Under the pieces are notes generated by a model that had not been told where the DNA came from, searched no databases, and was given only the letters and a program-made list of their open reading frames with translations. The position numbers and the translations under genes were made by a program. A DNA stretch of 64,000 nt from NCBI GenBank assembly GCA_015680685.1, contig MNCI01009146.1, positions 2,050 to 66,049 on the forward strand, given 5' to 3'. Shown here in pieces: positions 47,420-57,785 of this stretch (position 1 is its first letter; the number at the start of each line of letters is the position of its first letter). This stretch comes from Gnetum montanum (lineage: Eukaryota; Streptophyta; Gnetopsida; Gnetales; Gnetaceae).

Positions 47420-48050
47420 TAATTTTTTAAACTAAGATATATTTTGCACAAAAATTAATGCTTTTTGCTCACCTTTTGATGTTTGAAGAATGACTTCATT
47501 AGTTAAGTTTAAATGTAATTCTAAGTTGACATCATCATAAATGAAATCATTCAAAGTCATTATATTTGGAATTCGTCTTAGCCAAATTAAAATGTTTGCA
47601 TTTATATCATTTAAACATATGTCTTTAAATAGTTCATATAAGGGTCTATTTTGCCTTTGAAAAAATTCGCAAGTTTGCTAGAATTTAATGTTAAATTCCC
47701 TAATTGATTCTTTAGACCCTTTCTTCACCTAAACTAACTTGAAATACAATTTTTTTTGGTCAATTTGGTTACTAAATTAAGCTAAGAATAGATTTTTGAT
47801 GTTGTCCTAGCCAATAATACTATTTTTTGGTAAGTTAGAGTATCAAATTTAAGTCAAGTCTTTTAATTTTACTACAAATAGCCTACAAGCTTGATATTGA
47901 TGTTGAATTTTTGCATGTGCTAAAGCTAATTCAAACAAATGAACATATTCTTTAGCTAAATAATCTTTACCAAGAATGAAAAGCTTGGGTAAGTATTTGT
48001 AAGTTGCCTTAGAGATATCATTGTAATTTGGTAATCTCAATGATGTGGCT
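47420..48050 (-). pseudogene. gag: gag of C, degenerate
   Basis: The open part (47849-48040) reads LPKLFILGKDYLAKEYVHLFE, then HQYQACRLFVVKLKDL, matching the pattern of the Gypsy gag core (F-x-G-x-x-x-A-x-E-H-L, then R-x-F-x-x-x-L). The following 400 bases continue with QKKLYFKLV, KESIREFNIKF and LYELFKDICLNDINANIL. The last corresponds to the capsid C-terminal helices. Several stops and shifts occur. No zinc knuckle was seen. Confidence 0.75.
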
Positions 48051-48293
48051 CCTTACCAAGGGTTTATTGGTAGTGGATTTACCATTTTGAAACTTATTCT
48101 AGTTGTTGAACTTAGAATTACTTCACATTATCTTAAATACTAGTAATCCAAATAGAAGAGGTGATTCAAAAAAATCTTTCTTCCTTTTCCTCTGATGAAT
48201 TAATAGTCTTATATTGAGAGTATTCCTTCAGACTTTCAAATTCTTCAAACTTATCAAGTTGTTCATTTATGACTAGAGTAGCAACTAAATGAA

Positions 48294-48313
48294 GCCCTCA
48301 TTCTAGCACCAAA
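48294..48313 (-). other. Primer-binding site candidate of C
   Basis: The minus strand reads TTTGGTGCTAGAATGAGGGC about eight bases after the LTR end. It has the TGG start and lies between LTR and gag. The tRNA was not identified with confidence. Confidence 0.4.
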
Positions 48314-48321
48314 AGAACTAT

Positions 48322-48560
48322 TGGTAGCAACTTAGGGCTACCACTGTTTCTTTGTTCCTTACATAGAGACAAGAAACTATTGGTGGGAAAAAGTTTTATT
48401 TAAAGACAATGTTTATCTCCTCCTTATGATGATAATCATAGGGCTCACATCTTCTTTCAAAAATTCAAGTTTAGGTGTCTCATGCTTTCTAGAAACAATA
48501 ATGCATACATACTTCAAAATAAAATCAGTGGTTGCATAGGACTATGTGTTTTAGACTATG
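48322..48560 (-). repeat. LTR fragment of C
   Basis: This is the counterpart of 26914-27150. On the minus strand it ends in GTTGCTACCA next to the primer-site candidate. It is cut at its other end by the terminus of D1 (48576), which suggests that D1 inserted into this LTR. Confidence 0.6.
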
Positions 48561-48575
48561 GAGACAAAAAAAAAT

Positions 48576-50483
48576 TGGTGGTTGGAACACTAAGGAATCC
48601 ATGGGTGCATAGTCCTAATTCCAAGTCTACACAAGGGCTTGCTAGAGGTGGAGATGAGGTTCCCTGAATGGTCTTGTCGATTGAATAGGAACTTACTGGA
48701 TGCAACTAGGGTGTAGCATGGTTAGCTACCATGCTGATGTAGAATGATGCTAAGTGTGTGAACGATGTTAATGATGTTAGTGGGGGTGAGCGTAGTCAAG
48801 ATTTTTAGTGAAAAAAAAAGGTTTCCAACGTGCAGGGACTACCATCCAAGTGTAGCTATGCATTAAAACTATAGAAAATGCAAGTAAAATGCTGAAAATG
48901 CAAAGAAAGGGAGAGTGAGTGAGTGAAACAACACCACAAATGGGGTTGAGCATAGCTAACTCCAAGAGGGTGTAGATGGTACATGGTGTGTAATAAGCAC
49001 AATGGACAACATAGTAACAATCTTGGGAGTGTTTAGCCATGGTGTTTATGCCTACCAGGTTGGCTATCGTGGTGTATCGTGGGCTGCAGTGCTATGCAAC
49101 TCTGCCTCTCTCTAGTTCACTAGAGTACCTTTAGTTTGTTGATGCTTTGATTTTTTTCACCCAAATTTGCCAACTTACCAACCTTGAATCTTTCCTAATG
49201 CTAAAATATTCCAACCTCAAAAACATTGAGGGTAGGATTATTTATAGGGCTAGGTTTAGTGTGAAATGCATAGTGACTAGCATGTGGTAGAGGGAATGGT
49301 TGGGACTGCACCATCACCCAACTATCCTTCCCACTGAAGCTAGAAGTGTTGTGCTCTACTATTCTTTGTCAGGCTCTATGAGGTTGAGAGAATATGACTA
49401 CACTACCAAGTGCATGTATGTGCACCAAGAGGACTATAATGTACTTGAAAAATGCAACTTTGGAGACTACACTCTCCACTATCTTATGTGGAGTTAAGCA
49501 TAGTTACAATTTTGGGAACAAAAAGGGAATAAAAAGAGATGAATTTTACTATACTATGCTTGCTAGAGTTGAGTTAGAGTTGAGCTACATGTCAGTGTTG
49601 TGTTGTGGAGGTAGCTAGAGGCTATTCTCATTAACTATGCTTGACTATGCTTTGGACTAGGGGAGAGCATAGTCCAACACTTAGAAAAATTATGCAAAAT
49701 ATGACAATGTGCTGACTACACTCATCATTGAAGGATGAATACACTCCCAACTAGGGGTGAGCATAGTCCCAGCACTTGTCATAACCCACAAAAACTAGCT
49801 TCTAGTTGACTACGCTCAACTACGTTATGGGCTGGTGGAGAGTGTAGTCTCAACACTTAGAAAAATCTACAAAAAACTAGGCCTTCATGTTGACTACACT
49901 TTGGCGTAGTGGAGAGTGTAGTCTTAGCACTTTCTAGATTTTTCAGTGGCTAGCTTGACACTTAGAAAAAATTGTAAAATTGGAATTTGTGTTGAATATG
50001 CTTAACTACGCTCTAGGGCAATGAAGAGAGTAGTCTCAACATTTAGAAAATTTTGCACCTAGGATTCTGTAGTTCAAATTTGGTGGTGTTTCATTAGATC
50101 CCCTTTGTTGATGTCTAGAGGAATGGCCTGAGAGATTTTAATAAAGAACAAAAAAACACCATAGTGGATCTAGCATCAACATTGCTCATCAGTACCTAAT
50201 TGAATGTTATTGCACCGTGCTCAAGAGTGCTTTGGATAGTGGTATGCTAGGGGTAAAAAGTATAGGTAATGTGCTAGGGGTAAAAAGAGGAGATGTAGTG
50301 TAAAAAAGATGTCATGATATAGGATATGAAGTTAGCATAGCTAATGGTGATCATGGAACCAGAGTGGTTTGCCCTTGAAAACATTGACCTCTTGTCAGAG
50401 TGCTCATGAGAGAGTCAAAATAATTTCAAGGCTAGAACAATTGTGAAATTGTAGAACTATTAGATTTCTTGGGGATGTGCTCA
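48576..50483 (-). repeat. 3' LTR of D1 (1908 bp)
   Basis: On the minus strand it starts TGAGCACATCCCCAAG after the polypurine tract and ends CCACCA at 48576. Start, body and end align with the plus-strand LTR 61894-63780. It contains several ~85-bp subrepeats with GAGAGTGTAGTC boxes (49660-50040) and a TATA box. Confidence 0.8.
49239..49246 (-). promoter_or_regulatory. TATA box in D1 LTR
   Basis: The minus strand reads TATAAATA, in the same LTR position as TATAAATA at 63152-63159. Confidence 0.6.
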
Positions 50484-50500
50484 ATCCCCCCTCTTCTCCC
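50484..50500 (-). other. Polypurine tract of D1
   Basis: The minus strand reads GGGAGAAGAGGGGGGAT directly before the LTR start TGAG. This is the classical plus-strand primer for retrotransposon replication, and it is well preserved. Confidence 0.85.
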
Positions 50501-51300
50501 AAGTATTTATTTTTTTGCTATGGGATGAAGCTTCATTAGGCTTTTCACATTGTTAAATGCTTATTATGAGGTGCTTTCCATTAAGTGGACTACATGCCAC
50601 TAGATGGGGTTTGCTTTGGTGTTTGTGAAACTATGCTGAATCTATAGGATAGGTGTTTCCTCCCTAGGATGACTTGTATTACATCCATCTAGGCTTTGAC
50701 TAGCCAATAAAGGCTTCCTATGGGATGAATTATGTTATGTCCACCTTGGGTTCTACGATTTAACTTGAAGAAGGTGTCATGTAGTCATAGTATGTGAGCA
50801 TCAAAGGGGTTTGCAATCTTGACTATACAGGGGAATGCAAAATCATCAGGACATGGGGATGGATGTAGGTAGGCTATAGTGGGGTAATAGGGATGTGCAC
50901 TCTTGAGAGGCTTAGCTAATCCAATCATGCACATTAGAGCAATATGGTGACTTGCTGCTATGATGAGATGCATCTCTGCATGACTACCTAGGACTTCATC
51001 CTACAAACACAACTTCATGAAGACAAGAAAAATACACAACACATAATGAAAATATAATTTTGAGGGTGAAGACACTACTAGTGCTCCAAAGGCTGGACTA
51101 GTGGCAAGTGCTCCAAAAGCTAGTAAAATGGTAGGGGGTGATAATGCTACAAATGCTCCAAAGCCTATGCTAGTTGTAGGTACTCCATCCTAGGACTATA
51201 GTATGCCCACCCACATGGTGTAGAAAAGAGGGGAAGGAGGAGGATTTAGAGTTATACTCACTTGCTTGCTTGTAGAATTATGCATGGCTAACTATGAACC

Positions 51301-51650
51301 CAGTTTAAGATCTTGGTAGACCATAGCCCTACTAGTTTAAGGTCCTAGTAGACCATGATGTGCTAGTTTATAGTCCCAGTGAACTACTGTGTGCTAGTTT
51401 AATGTTGTAGTGAATGAATGTTGTCCTAGTTTAGTGTCATAGAAAATGTATTGTGTCAGTTTAATATCATTGTAGATTGTTGTGCTAGTTTAGAATCGTA
51501 GTGGACATAGTATGCCAATTTAACATCATAGAAGATGAGCTTTTGTGCCAATTTAATGTTGTGACCTAAGGACAAGCTATGCCATTTTAGCATCATGGCG
51601 GAAAAATGGTGTATGTGTGTCATTTTAATGTTGTAGCTCATGAATGCTTA
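51301..51650 (-). repeat. ~31-bp minisatellite in D1 3' region, 11 units
   Basis: Plus-strand anchors TAGTTTA (variants CAGTTTA, CAATTTA, CATTTTA) lie at 51301, 51333, 51364, 51395, 51427, 51457, 51486, 51516, 51549, 51583 and 51621. Units read like GTGCTAGTTTAATGTCGTAG. The related D2 array at 61495-61605 has four 30-bp units. Confidence 0.9.
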
Positions 51651-51699
51651 CCTTATTTCATTGATGCACAATGTTGCATACTAGATGTAATACAATTGT

Positions 51700-52770
51700 A
51701 GGTATGAATGGTTCGCTAGATTGGAAAACTCATTTTTTCCTTGATTAGCAAGCTTGAATGCTCCATTTTCATAGGCCTTAGTGACTAAGAAAGGTCCTTC
51801 CCAATTGGTTGAGACTCAAATTTGTGAATGGCCTTAAGGACTAGGTCCCCTTTCTTGATCGAGTGCTAATGCTAGTTGTGATGATGTTTTTGTCATTTCT
51901 TTTCTTGATTTCATTCAATGCAATCAAGTGTTTGCATACATTTCTCCTCTATTGAGTTGAGGTCTATGATTCTCAACTCATTGTTCTAAACTTTGTCAAT
52001 GAAGTTGGAGAGGATCACCAAGAGTGATGGAACCTACAATTCAAGTGAAAAGATTGCTTCATACTTGTAAAGAAGGCTATATAAGGCATCTTACTTGTCA
52101 TTTGGCATGGTGTACGGTAGGCTAAGAGTGCATAGACTAGTTGCTCATGCCATCATTGTTTGTTTTTGCTTAGCATCTTCTTGATAAGGTTGATGATTAC
52201 TTTGTTAGTAGCCTCCACTTGTCCATTTTATTGATAGTAGTATGGTGACAAGAAGAAATGTTTGATGCCAAAGTGCTCACAAAAGACTTTAATTTTGGCA
52301 CTACTAAATTACAACCTGTTGTCTATTACTATGGTCATGGGTAAGCTGAAACGGATCACTATGTTCTCTAACACAAATTTGCAAACTTGTTGTGATGTTG
52401 TCTTCCTAATGGGAATAGCTCAACCCATTTGGTAAAATACTTAATTGTGATTATTATGAAGCTATGCCCTACAGAGGATGTAGGCATTATGGATTCGATG
52501 ATGTCAAGTCCCAACATTGGAATGGCCACATGATTTATGTTCTATGCAATTCAGTTGGTGGCATGTGCATTAGGTTATCATGTCATTGATAGATGTCACA
52601 TGTTTTAAACTTTGAGACAGAATTATGATCCATGTAAGGCTAATAATAGCCTAGCAATCTAATTTTTGTTGCCATTTCCCTAGGTGCTATGTGGCCTCTA
52701 CACAGTCCCTTGTGGACTTGCTCAAAAATTGTTTGCACTTTGCCATTGCTTACATAGGTTAGTAGTATTC
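51700..52770 (-). pseudogene. Integrase of D1, degenerate
   Basis: The N-terminal zinc part reads VHKGLCRGHIAPREMATKIR and KFKTCDIYQ (52590-52710); the last zinc Cys is Tyr. The core has VIDNRL (second Asp kept, Gly lost, about 52310) and SPYYYQ-stop-NGQVEATNKVII (catalytic Glu kept, about 52190-52240). The C-terminal GPY/F module is NWEGPFLVTKAYENGAFKLA (51740-51800). Stops interrupt all parts. It matches the D2 integrase closely. Confidence 0.88.
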
Positions 52771-53029
52771 CATTGTAGGATTTGAAAAATTATGTGTTAT
52801 CTCCCATGATGATGTATTACTATGAAATTTTGTGCACTCCATCTTTTTGGGTAGTAGTTAAGTGTTGCAAAGGCTCACCCTATAAAAGGTACACCTTGAT
52901 ATCATCATACCACTCTCCTGCATGGGTTGTGCTTACTATGGTTATGGATGCGATGTCAATGATTTGCATTGTAGGCATGGTGTAATCTGTCACTAAGGTG
53001 GGAAATGCATTGAACATGTTGGGTGTGAT

Positions 53030-53425
53030 GCTAAGTGCTAATGTTGATAGTGCATCAACTATGAAATTTTTGTTTCAAGGAATATGTTGGACATTGATAG
53101 TTGCAAAGTGTTGAAGTAAGTTCTTTGCCAACTTATAGTAAGGTTGTAAATGTTGGGCCTTGCAAGCACAAACCTCTGCCACCTAGTTAATCACTAATTG
53201 TGAATCATCTTGGATCACTATGTGTTGGATTCCTAGGTTGCTTGCTACAAGGATACCTCGAAGGAGACCTTCGTCCTTTACCAAGTTGTTAGTGTAAGGA
53301 AATGTAAAATGATATGCAAAGGGTCAAATCTCCCCAAAGGAAAATGTAATAATGGCAATGGCACTTCCTCCTTGGAAGGTTGAAGCTCTATCAAAATGCA
53401 AGAGTGCCTCACACTTGTTAAGTTC
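53030..53425 (-). pseudogene. Archaeal-type RNase H of D1, acidic residues kept
   Basis: The minus strand encodes LHFDRASTFQGGSAIAI, YHFTFPYTNNLVKDEGLLRG, GIQHIVIQDDSQLVIN, LQPYYKLAKNLLQHF and VQHIP-stop-NKNFIVDALSTLA. These are the RVT_3-type landmarks. The four acidic residues (FD, DEG, QDD, VD) are still present, although three stops interrupt the frame (two fit CAG to TAG or CGA to TGA). It stands between Gypsy RNase H and integrase, the usual Tat order. It is known to act as a second RNase H in this lineage. Confidence 0.88.
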
Positions 53426-53499
53426 TTGGGAAATGCTATTAATGTGCTCGTCTAGGAATTTAGGGTCTATGGTTGCTTAATCATTTATAGGTGAAGTTG

Positions 53500-53960
53500 T
53501 GAGTTATGTAGCTATAACTTGACCTTTTGTTGAGGCTTGCGTAATGTATTGTAGATTAAACTCCATTGTTATTTCTTTCCATTGCACAATATGAGTACTT
53601 TTGTAGATATTCATTGTTATTTCTTGGAGTACATCATTTTTGTAAATGATATTAACTTAACTATGTAAAAGGTAATACCTCCATTTTTTAAGTGAGAAGA
53701 CTAAGGTGAGGTAGTGCATTTTGACATTGTTAGACTTTACTTCATGGGCTACTAATGTGTGGCTCAAGTAGTAAACCAGGACCTTTGTGTCATCATCTAA
53801 CTTTTGACAAAGTAGAGAGGTGATTGATGTATCAAGAGTAGCAAGGTAGATGTAAAAAGGCATATCTCCTTGTGCAGGGTGAATTTTAGGTAGTTGCACC
53901 AACTCTTACTTAAGTTTTTCAAATTCTTGTTGGAATTGGATGATCCACTTGAATTGGGCT
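53500..53960 (-). pseudogene. Gypsy RNase H of D1, degenerate
   Basis: The open frame 53657-53902 reads PFYIYLATLDTSITSLLCQKLD, VLVYYLSHTLVAHE and HYLTLVFSLKKWRYYLL. This is the standard series of Gypsy RNase H (YLA/S-x-x-D, YYxSRTL, LALVFAxxKxRHYL). Afterwards IVQWKEITMEFNLQY fits the RxxRWxxxLxEFDI region. A stop follows HS near 53656. Confidence 0.88.
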
Positions 53961-53969
53961 CATTTCTTA

Positions 53970-55085
53970 AGCAGATGTTGCATCAGCTGTAACTTGTTAA
54001 TTAACTAGGTGATAAACCTATGTATGAATTGTAATCTACCTTGAAACCCTCATAACTTATTAAGGTTGGCTAGGGGTGTTAGGTTCATTATGTCCTTAAC
54101 CTTGTTGGGGTCTATGTGTATACCTACTTTGGACACTACAAAGCTTAGCATCTAGCCCATTCTAATGCCAAAAACACATTTCTTGGGGTTCAACCTAAGC
54201 TTGTGTTTTAGGTAACATTTATACACTAGGTCTAGATGATTTGTGTGGTTTTGGGCCAATTTGGAGTTAATGACAATGTCATTAATGTAGTCATTGAGAA
54301 AATGTAGCATGTAATCACTAAAGATATATGTCATTGTGTGTTGATACATTGCTCCTATGTTCTTGAGTCCAAAAGACATCATGGTATAGAAAAACATGCC
54401 CTAAGAGATCATGAAGGTTCTACTAAGTTGGTGCTCATGGTTGATCCTAATCTGGTTGGAGCTTAAGAACCCATCCATAAAGGATAGCAAGGCATGTCCA
54501 ACTATGGTATTGACTAGTAGATCGATACTAGGTTACAAGAAGTTATCTTTGATGGTTGCCTTGTTTAGGTCCTATAAGTCTATGAAAATGCATATACTTC
54601 CATTTTTCTTAGGAACAACTATGATGTTGAAGACCCAATCTACATAGTCAATAGATTGGATGAAACCAACTTTGTAAAGCTTGGTTATTTCATCATAAAC
54701 TACCAATGCCACCTCAGGTCTAACCTTACACACTTTTTGTTTGACTAGTTTAACGTAGGGATTGAGAATGATGTTGTGCTAGACTAGCTAAGGATCTAGG
54801 CTTAACATGTCCTCATATGACCATGAAAATACCTTGATTTTATCATTAAGCATCCTAGCAATGCCTTGGGCATACTAGAGCTTTAGTAAGAAGCTTAGTT
54901 TTAGTGTTTTTTCCTTGTTGTTGGGTATAGCTATAGGGATCTCCATAAGGAAATCCTCTGTGATGTCCACTACCTCTATGTTGCGAGCCTTAACTGGATG
55001 TTTAGGAGAGTCTAGTGGTGCATCTATAGATGCTATGTACTCATTGTAGGCTATAGGCTCAAGGTTTAGCGAATGAGGGTCAATG
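53970..55085 (-). pseudogene. Reverse transcriptase of D1, catalytic box YIND
   Basis: In order on the minus strand: KVFSWSYEDMLSLDP (54790-54835), PKKNGSICIFIDL-stop-DLNKATIKDNF (54570-54620), ALLSFMDGFLSSNQI (54480-54530), MSFGLKNIGAMYQH (54340-54380), YINDIVINSK (54255-54290) and LRLNPKKCVFGIRMG (54150-54200). The family box is YVDD, so the first catalytic Asp is Asn. LNKL-stop-GFQGRLQFIHRFI follows. Upstream of 55085 the coding match stops at a sequence resembling an intron acceptor (TTCATTTTGTAG on the minus strand). Confidence 0.88.
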
Positions 55086-55090
55086 CATTA

Positions 55091-56514
55091 TTTAATATCA
55101 CCATGAGGCCCCATGAGGACCAAAGGGAAGAAGATCTACTCTTGCATAGTCATGTTGTGCTCCTACAAAATGAACTAGAAAAATGTCAAGTGACACCTAT
55201 TTTAATAAAGTGAATATGCGTGAATGAAGAAAAAGCAATGTGATGACATTTTCCTAAGTATGCATGTGGGCTAATAAGGAAGGTAACACGTTTATGCTAG
55301 TTTTAGGCATTGATAGGTCATGTTCATGCTAGTTTTAGGTCTTAGCAAACTATGGAGGTGTTAGATGTGCTATTTCAAGGATAGCTAGGAAATTTTAGGA
55401 AGTGGAATAGCTAAAGCATTTGTAGGGCAACTAAAAATTGAAATTTTTGGCTAAGTGTGGGTGACTGCGCTCTAACCCAACTACACTTTCCATTGGGCAC
55501 CTAGTGTGGAGCATAGTTCTAGGTTGGTGAATCATTAAATGATCCTAGGAGGGTATATAGGTGCATTTTCATTGTGGGAAAGTTGTCATTTTGCTACTAT
55601 CAACCATGATATCCATAACATAGTCTTGCTATTGCTATTGTGCTATTGCCAGTGGAGAGAGTAGTTGGAGAAGAAGGATGAACTAAAGTGGACGCCTGCA
55701 CCCAAGACTGGTGAACATCATCAAGAGGGAGAGAGCACTAGGCCACCTATCAAAAGTGTGCATAGAGGAGAGGAGGCCATCAACATCATCCAATTACCCC
55801 AACTACACTTTTCCATTTGATTGTTTTTGTTTTTTCTTTGTGTTTCATCCTTGGTGAGGGTTTGGGAGCATAGTCGTATGGTGCGACCTACCATGGTGGT
55901 GACCACCATAATTGCTCACCATTTTGGCCATGGTGGTAGGAAGGTTGTGATGGTGAGGAGGATTTTGATCTATGCATGTGCTCAAGGAGGGCATCATGTT
56001 GCATTTTTTGGCACGACTATGGAGAAAATGGCCACTGCTACATGGCATAGGGTAGTGACAGGGGACTTGCACTGGGGTTCTATGGTTTTAAGGCTTAGGA
56101 TTGTAGGTGGGCTAGGATGTGGGTGAAGTGGGGCTACACGTGTGGTTATAGTGGCATAGTTGTAGGGAGGAATTCTAGTAGTGGCCAAGAAGTAGCCTAT
56201 CGTAGGGACAAAGAGCACAGCAAGGGTTTGTTTTACATTTTTATTTTTGAAAAAAAATTTAAAAATTTTCTTCTATTTTTGGCATGAGTAGAGGCTAGGT
56301 GCATCGCACAACATGAGGTTTATGGGGGTTATTGCACTTGTGACTTAGCTATAAGGGCTGTAGGGGTGATTATGCCCCACAGCATGGCTGTGGGGGTTGC
56401 AAGGATGATCGATGCTAGGGCACATTTTTTCTTTTCTTTTTTTTTTATTTTTTAAGTGGGGGTAGTGCTAGAGACATAGCCTGCCATGGTGTTGGATGAA
56501 GGGGGTTACTAGGT
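55091..56514. other. Unassigned region between D1 and D2
   Basis: No 5' LTR, gag or protease of D1 was recognised. Segments such as CCAACTACACTTTCCATT near 55460-55500 and a TATATAGG at 55554 resemble LTR-type sequence, but no termini were found. Overlapping frames on both strands (55720-56220) look compositional. A T-rich and A-rich run lies near 56240-56280 and 56425-56455. Confidence 0.4.
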
Positions 56515-56880
56515 GTAATGTTGTGGGAGACTACACTCTCCACAACTATGGGACTATCCTCTCCATGCATTAAGAGTGTAGTCTAATAAGTGTTTGTAAA
56601 AATGCCTATGTTGCAAGTGTTTGGAAAAAATTCCTATTTTTTGGGACTATGCCCTCCATGTTTGAGAGTGTAATCAAGGTGGTCCTAGAGTTAGAAAAAA
56701 AATTCCCTCTTTTTGGACTTCTCTCTCTACTAAGGTAGTCCAAAGTTAGAAACTTTTTCCAATTTTTTGGACTACGCTCTCCACTAAGGTAGTCTAGAGT
56801 TAGAAAAACTTTATGATTTCTAGATTATGCTCTCCATTGAGGTAATCTGGAGTTAGAAAAAGTTTTCAATTTCATAAATT
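56515..56880. repeat. Tandem repeat with GACTACGCTCTCCAC box
   Basis: Boxes GGACTACGCTCTCCACTAAG and variants start near 56526, 56643, 56715, 56769 and 56822; the last four are spaced 72, 54 and 53 bases. Each is followed by GTAGTCYAGAGTTAGAAA and a T-rich stretch. The box is shared with the D1 and D2 LTR subrepeats. Confidence 0.8.
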
Positions 56881-57785
56881 ATGCATGATGCTAAACCTAT
56901 GAAATGTAATGCTAAGCCTATGAAAACATGCTATACCCTAGTGAGTATGAGGCACATGAAATGGATTGGTTGATGTATTATACCCATGGGGCTCTAGAGG
57001 GCATTGCCAAAATTAAGAATATTTGCTAATCCATATTGTATTATGTTAATTTTGCTAACTTATCTTAATATTTTCATGTATGTATACTAATGTTTTGTTA
57101 TTGCTTGGCGATTGCAAGGTGCTAGTAAAGCCTATTTTGATCGTAGCGGAGCTCATGGGCATCCTATGCTACATGAGTGAGCCCATCCCCAACACTCTAA
57201 TACGCTAGATATGTGGGTGGATCATTAGGTGATGTGGTTCTAGCCAGGGGCTCATGAGTTCCTAGAGTACTTATGGTAGCTCTTTAGTATGATCATGTGG
57301 TCACACTTGGTAGTGGAGGCTGCTAGCACCATCATCGAAACATTACTATCTAGGGCTAACTAGTGCATCTTAGAATTCATCTTAGATGAGCCTACTTCTA
57401 GTAGTGATGGGATAGGTTGTTCAGGTAGAGATCCTAGGAGTGCTCCACAGCTATCTAGAATATGATGCATGATGGGGTTCTTTTGTTATAATAAGTGCAA
57501 CACCTTTTTTATTGCATTCCGAGTGCATACCCTATTCCAAAACCCACATGGGATTGTCTACTATGCTAGAGGGTAAGTGTTCTCATGGATTTCATATATT
57601 GTTTTGCTAATAGCTCATGTTAGATCACTAATGCCTCATGATTCATGCTGGGTTTAGAGTTGATGAGGAGGGCCTACATGATGAGGTAGATGCTCTAGCT
57701 TTGACCTACACTACCCAGGAGGTGTTCTCATCTAGCACAAATGTTTAAGTAATTGTGATTGAGTAGGTGGTTCCTAATTTGAAGG
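56881..57785. other. Unassigned DNA upstream of the spliced ORF region
   Basis: TTGGCGATTGCAAGG near 57104 has a primer-site-like look but does not match a tRNA well. The following 600 bases contain short open stretches in the same orientation as the next feature, but no recognisable motif. Confidence 0.4.

Larger units (their letters stand above)
42810..48560 (-). mobile_element. Ty3/Gypsy element C with RNase H before RT
   Basis: On the minus strand the order is LTR fragment (48560-48322), primer-site candidate, gag, protease, archaeal-type RNase H, reverse transcriptase, Gypsy RNase H, and integrase ending in a GPY/F-like motif. The sequence is AT-rich and heavily mutated, yet domain order is clear from short conserved motifs. 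The RT sequence (MPFGLSN, then RSFFGKIKFVKKFIP) fits the Athila/Tat side of plant Gypsy. The 3' LTR was not found. Element D1 lies against its LTR end. Confidence 0.8.
48576..55090 (-). mobile_element. Tat-like Gypsy element D1 (3' part), minus strand
   Basis: On the minus strand the order is RT, Gypsy RNase H, archaeal-type RNase H, integrase, a minisatellite-bearing 3' region, a polypurine tract and a 1.9-kb LTR. gag, protease and the 5' LTR are missing. This RT-RH-aRH-IN order is typical of the plant Tat lineage. The LTR and 3' region match D2 (plus strand), so the two are one family in inverted orientation. It ends at the LTR fragment of C. Confidence 0.85.

Noticed and set aside
55720-56220. 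Several overlapping frames on both strands
   Set aside because: They overlap in all frames within a G/C-skewed segment and resemble nothing known.
57104-57118. Primer-binding site for D2 (TTGGCGATTGCAAGG)
   Set aside because: Only the first six bases match the tRNA-Asp complement and no LTR end was found beside it.
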